Assembly: GCF_964340395.1 (NCBI RefSeq)
Contig: NC_135553.1
Coordinates: 9,522,501 to 9,586,500 of the forward strand
Source: Glandiceps talaboti
Lineage: Eukaryota; Hemichordata; Enteropneusta; Spengelidae
Length of the DNA: 64,000 nucleotides
Direction of reading: 5' to 3'
Below the pieces are notes generated by a model. That model ran no database searches and was not told the DNA's origin. It saw only the letters and a program-made list of their open reading frames with translations. The translations under genes and the position numbers were made by a program. The stretch's first letter is position 1, and each line of letters opens with the position of its first letter. This document shows, piece after piece, positions 63,353-64,000 of this stretch.

Positions 63353-64000
63353 GTAAGTACAGGGTCGGCAAAGATGTAGATGTAGAGAAAGTTTAAGACT
63401 ATGTAAACCAAGAAACCATAGTTATTTTTCAATATGATAATTGTTGATTGTAGGGAGCAGTCCTTTTTGTGGTACATGACTTTCTTCATTCCAGTTCATA
63501 TAACTGAAACTGTGACTCTGTCGTTGACCAAACAAGATATTTTATCAATAACTCACCTAATGTTTTGAACATATGTGTGGACAATAAACTTTTGAAATGC
63601 ATATCAGTTTTGTTGTGGCGCTTACCATTTTTCAGTCTGTTAAGATTTCTTTGAATGAAAAGCTTTATCCCACCACAATTGATACTGTCGATACCATATG
63701 GTCTGATCCGTAAATAAAATTAGAATGTAGATATCAAAAATATATGTATCAGTCATATCTTGTCATACAACAGTTCATAAATATCACTGTGTCATGAGAA
63801 ACTTGTTATCCCAAGAACTAAATGTGCAGTCTTTTTATGCAGGTTTTTTGGGAATCTCTTTAACAAGGGGTAAATCAGATCAAATCTACATAGCTTATTT
63901 TCATATATTATACAACAGTTTTGGTGATGAATACCAGTATTAAAAACAACTGAGGAACTATGGTAGATTTTGCATACTTAACCACTGTTTACACTTTGGT

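Overview
The window reads as nuclear DNA of an invertebrate animal, most likely an invertebrate deuterostome (hemichordate or lancelet type) or another marine bilaterian. The evidence is four intron-rich genes with GT-AG introns, AT-rich introns full of tetranucleotide microsatellites, small hairpin elements and LINE/SINE scraps, and a midasin that aligns exon by exon with the animal protein. The species cannot be fixed from the sequence. No bacterial, phage, CRISPR, rRNA or convincing tRNA feature was seen.

Layout. (1) 766-12151, minus strand: the 5' part of a GH31 alpha-glucosidase of the maltase-glucoamylase/sucrase-isomaltase type. Eleven exons run up to the catalytic DMNEP exon, and the rest lies beyond the left edge. 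Two homologous first exons (9335-9754 and 11744-12151) each carry their own start, membrane anchor and trefoil domain and end in the same phase; only one set of downstream exons is visible. (2) 14630-19157, minus: a type I membrane protein with signal peptide, four EGF-like modules, one transmembrane segment and a tyrosine-rich tail. (3) 21164-23959, minus: a paralogue with one EGF module, a Thr-rich stalk, one transmembrane segment and a tail with a duplicated tyrosine motif; its last exon has two overlapping open frames. (4) 25060-63352, plus: the first 54 exons (about 2,835 codons) of midasin (MDN1), the giant six-AAA ATPase of 60S ribosome maturation, covering the N-terminal domain, all six AAA modules and the start of the linker. 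The gene continues past the right edge.

The genes do not form one pathway. The GH31 enzyme is a digestive or surface glycosidase, the two EGF proteins look like a local pair of small signalling or recognition receptors, and midasin is a housekeeping ribosome-assembly motor. Gene 3 and midasin are transcribed divergently from about 1.1 kb.

The most notable signals are: paired first exons in the GH31 gene; the EGF receptor pair with extra-cysteine EGF modules and tyrosine-motif tails; a frame conflict in the tail of gene 3 where the alternative frame matches the tail of gene 2; at least five decayed tandem copies of exon edges in introns of GH31 and MDN1; a six-copy hairpin-headed repeat confined to MDN1 introns; several near-perfect hairpin elements; and a possible antisense first exon or promoter in MDN1 intron 36. 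All exon borders were read by eye from splice consensus, phase and family similarity.
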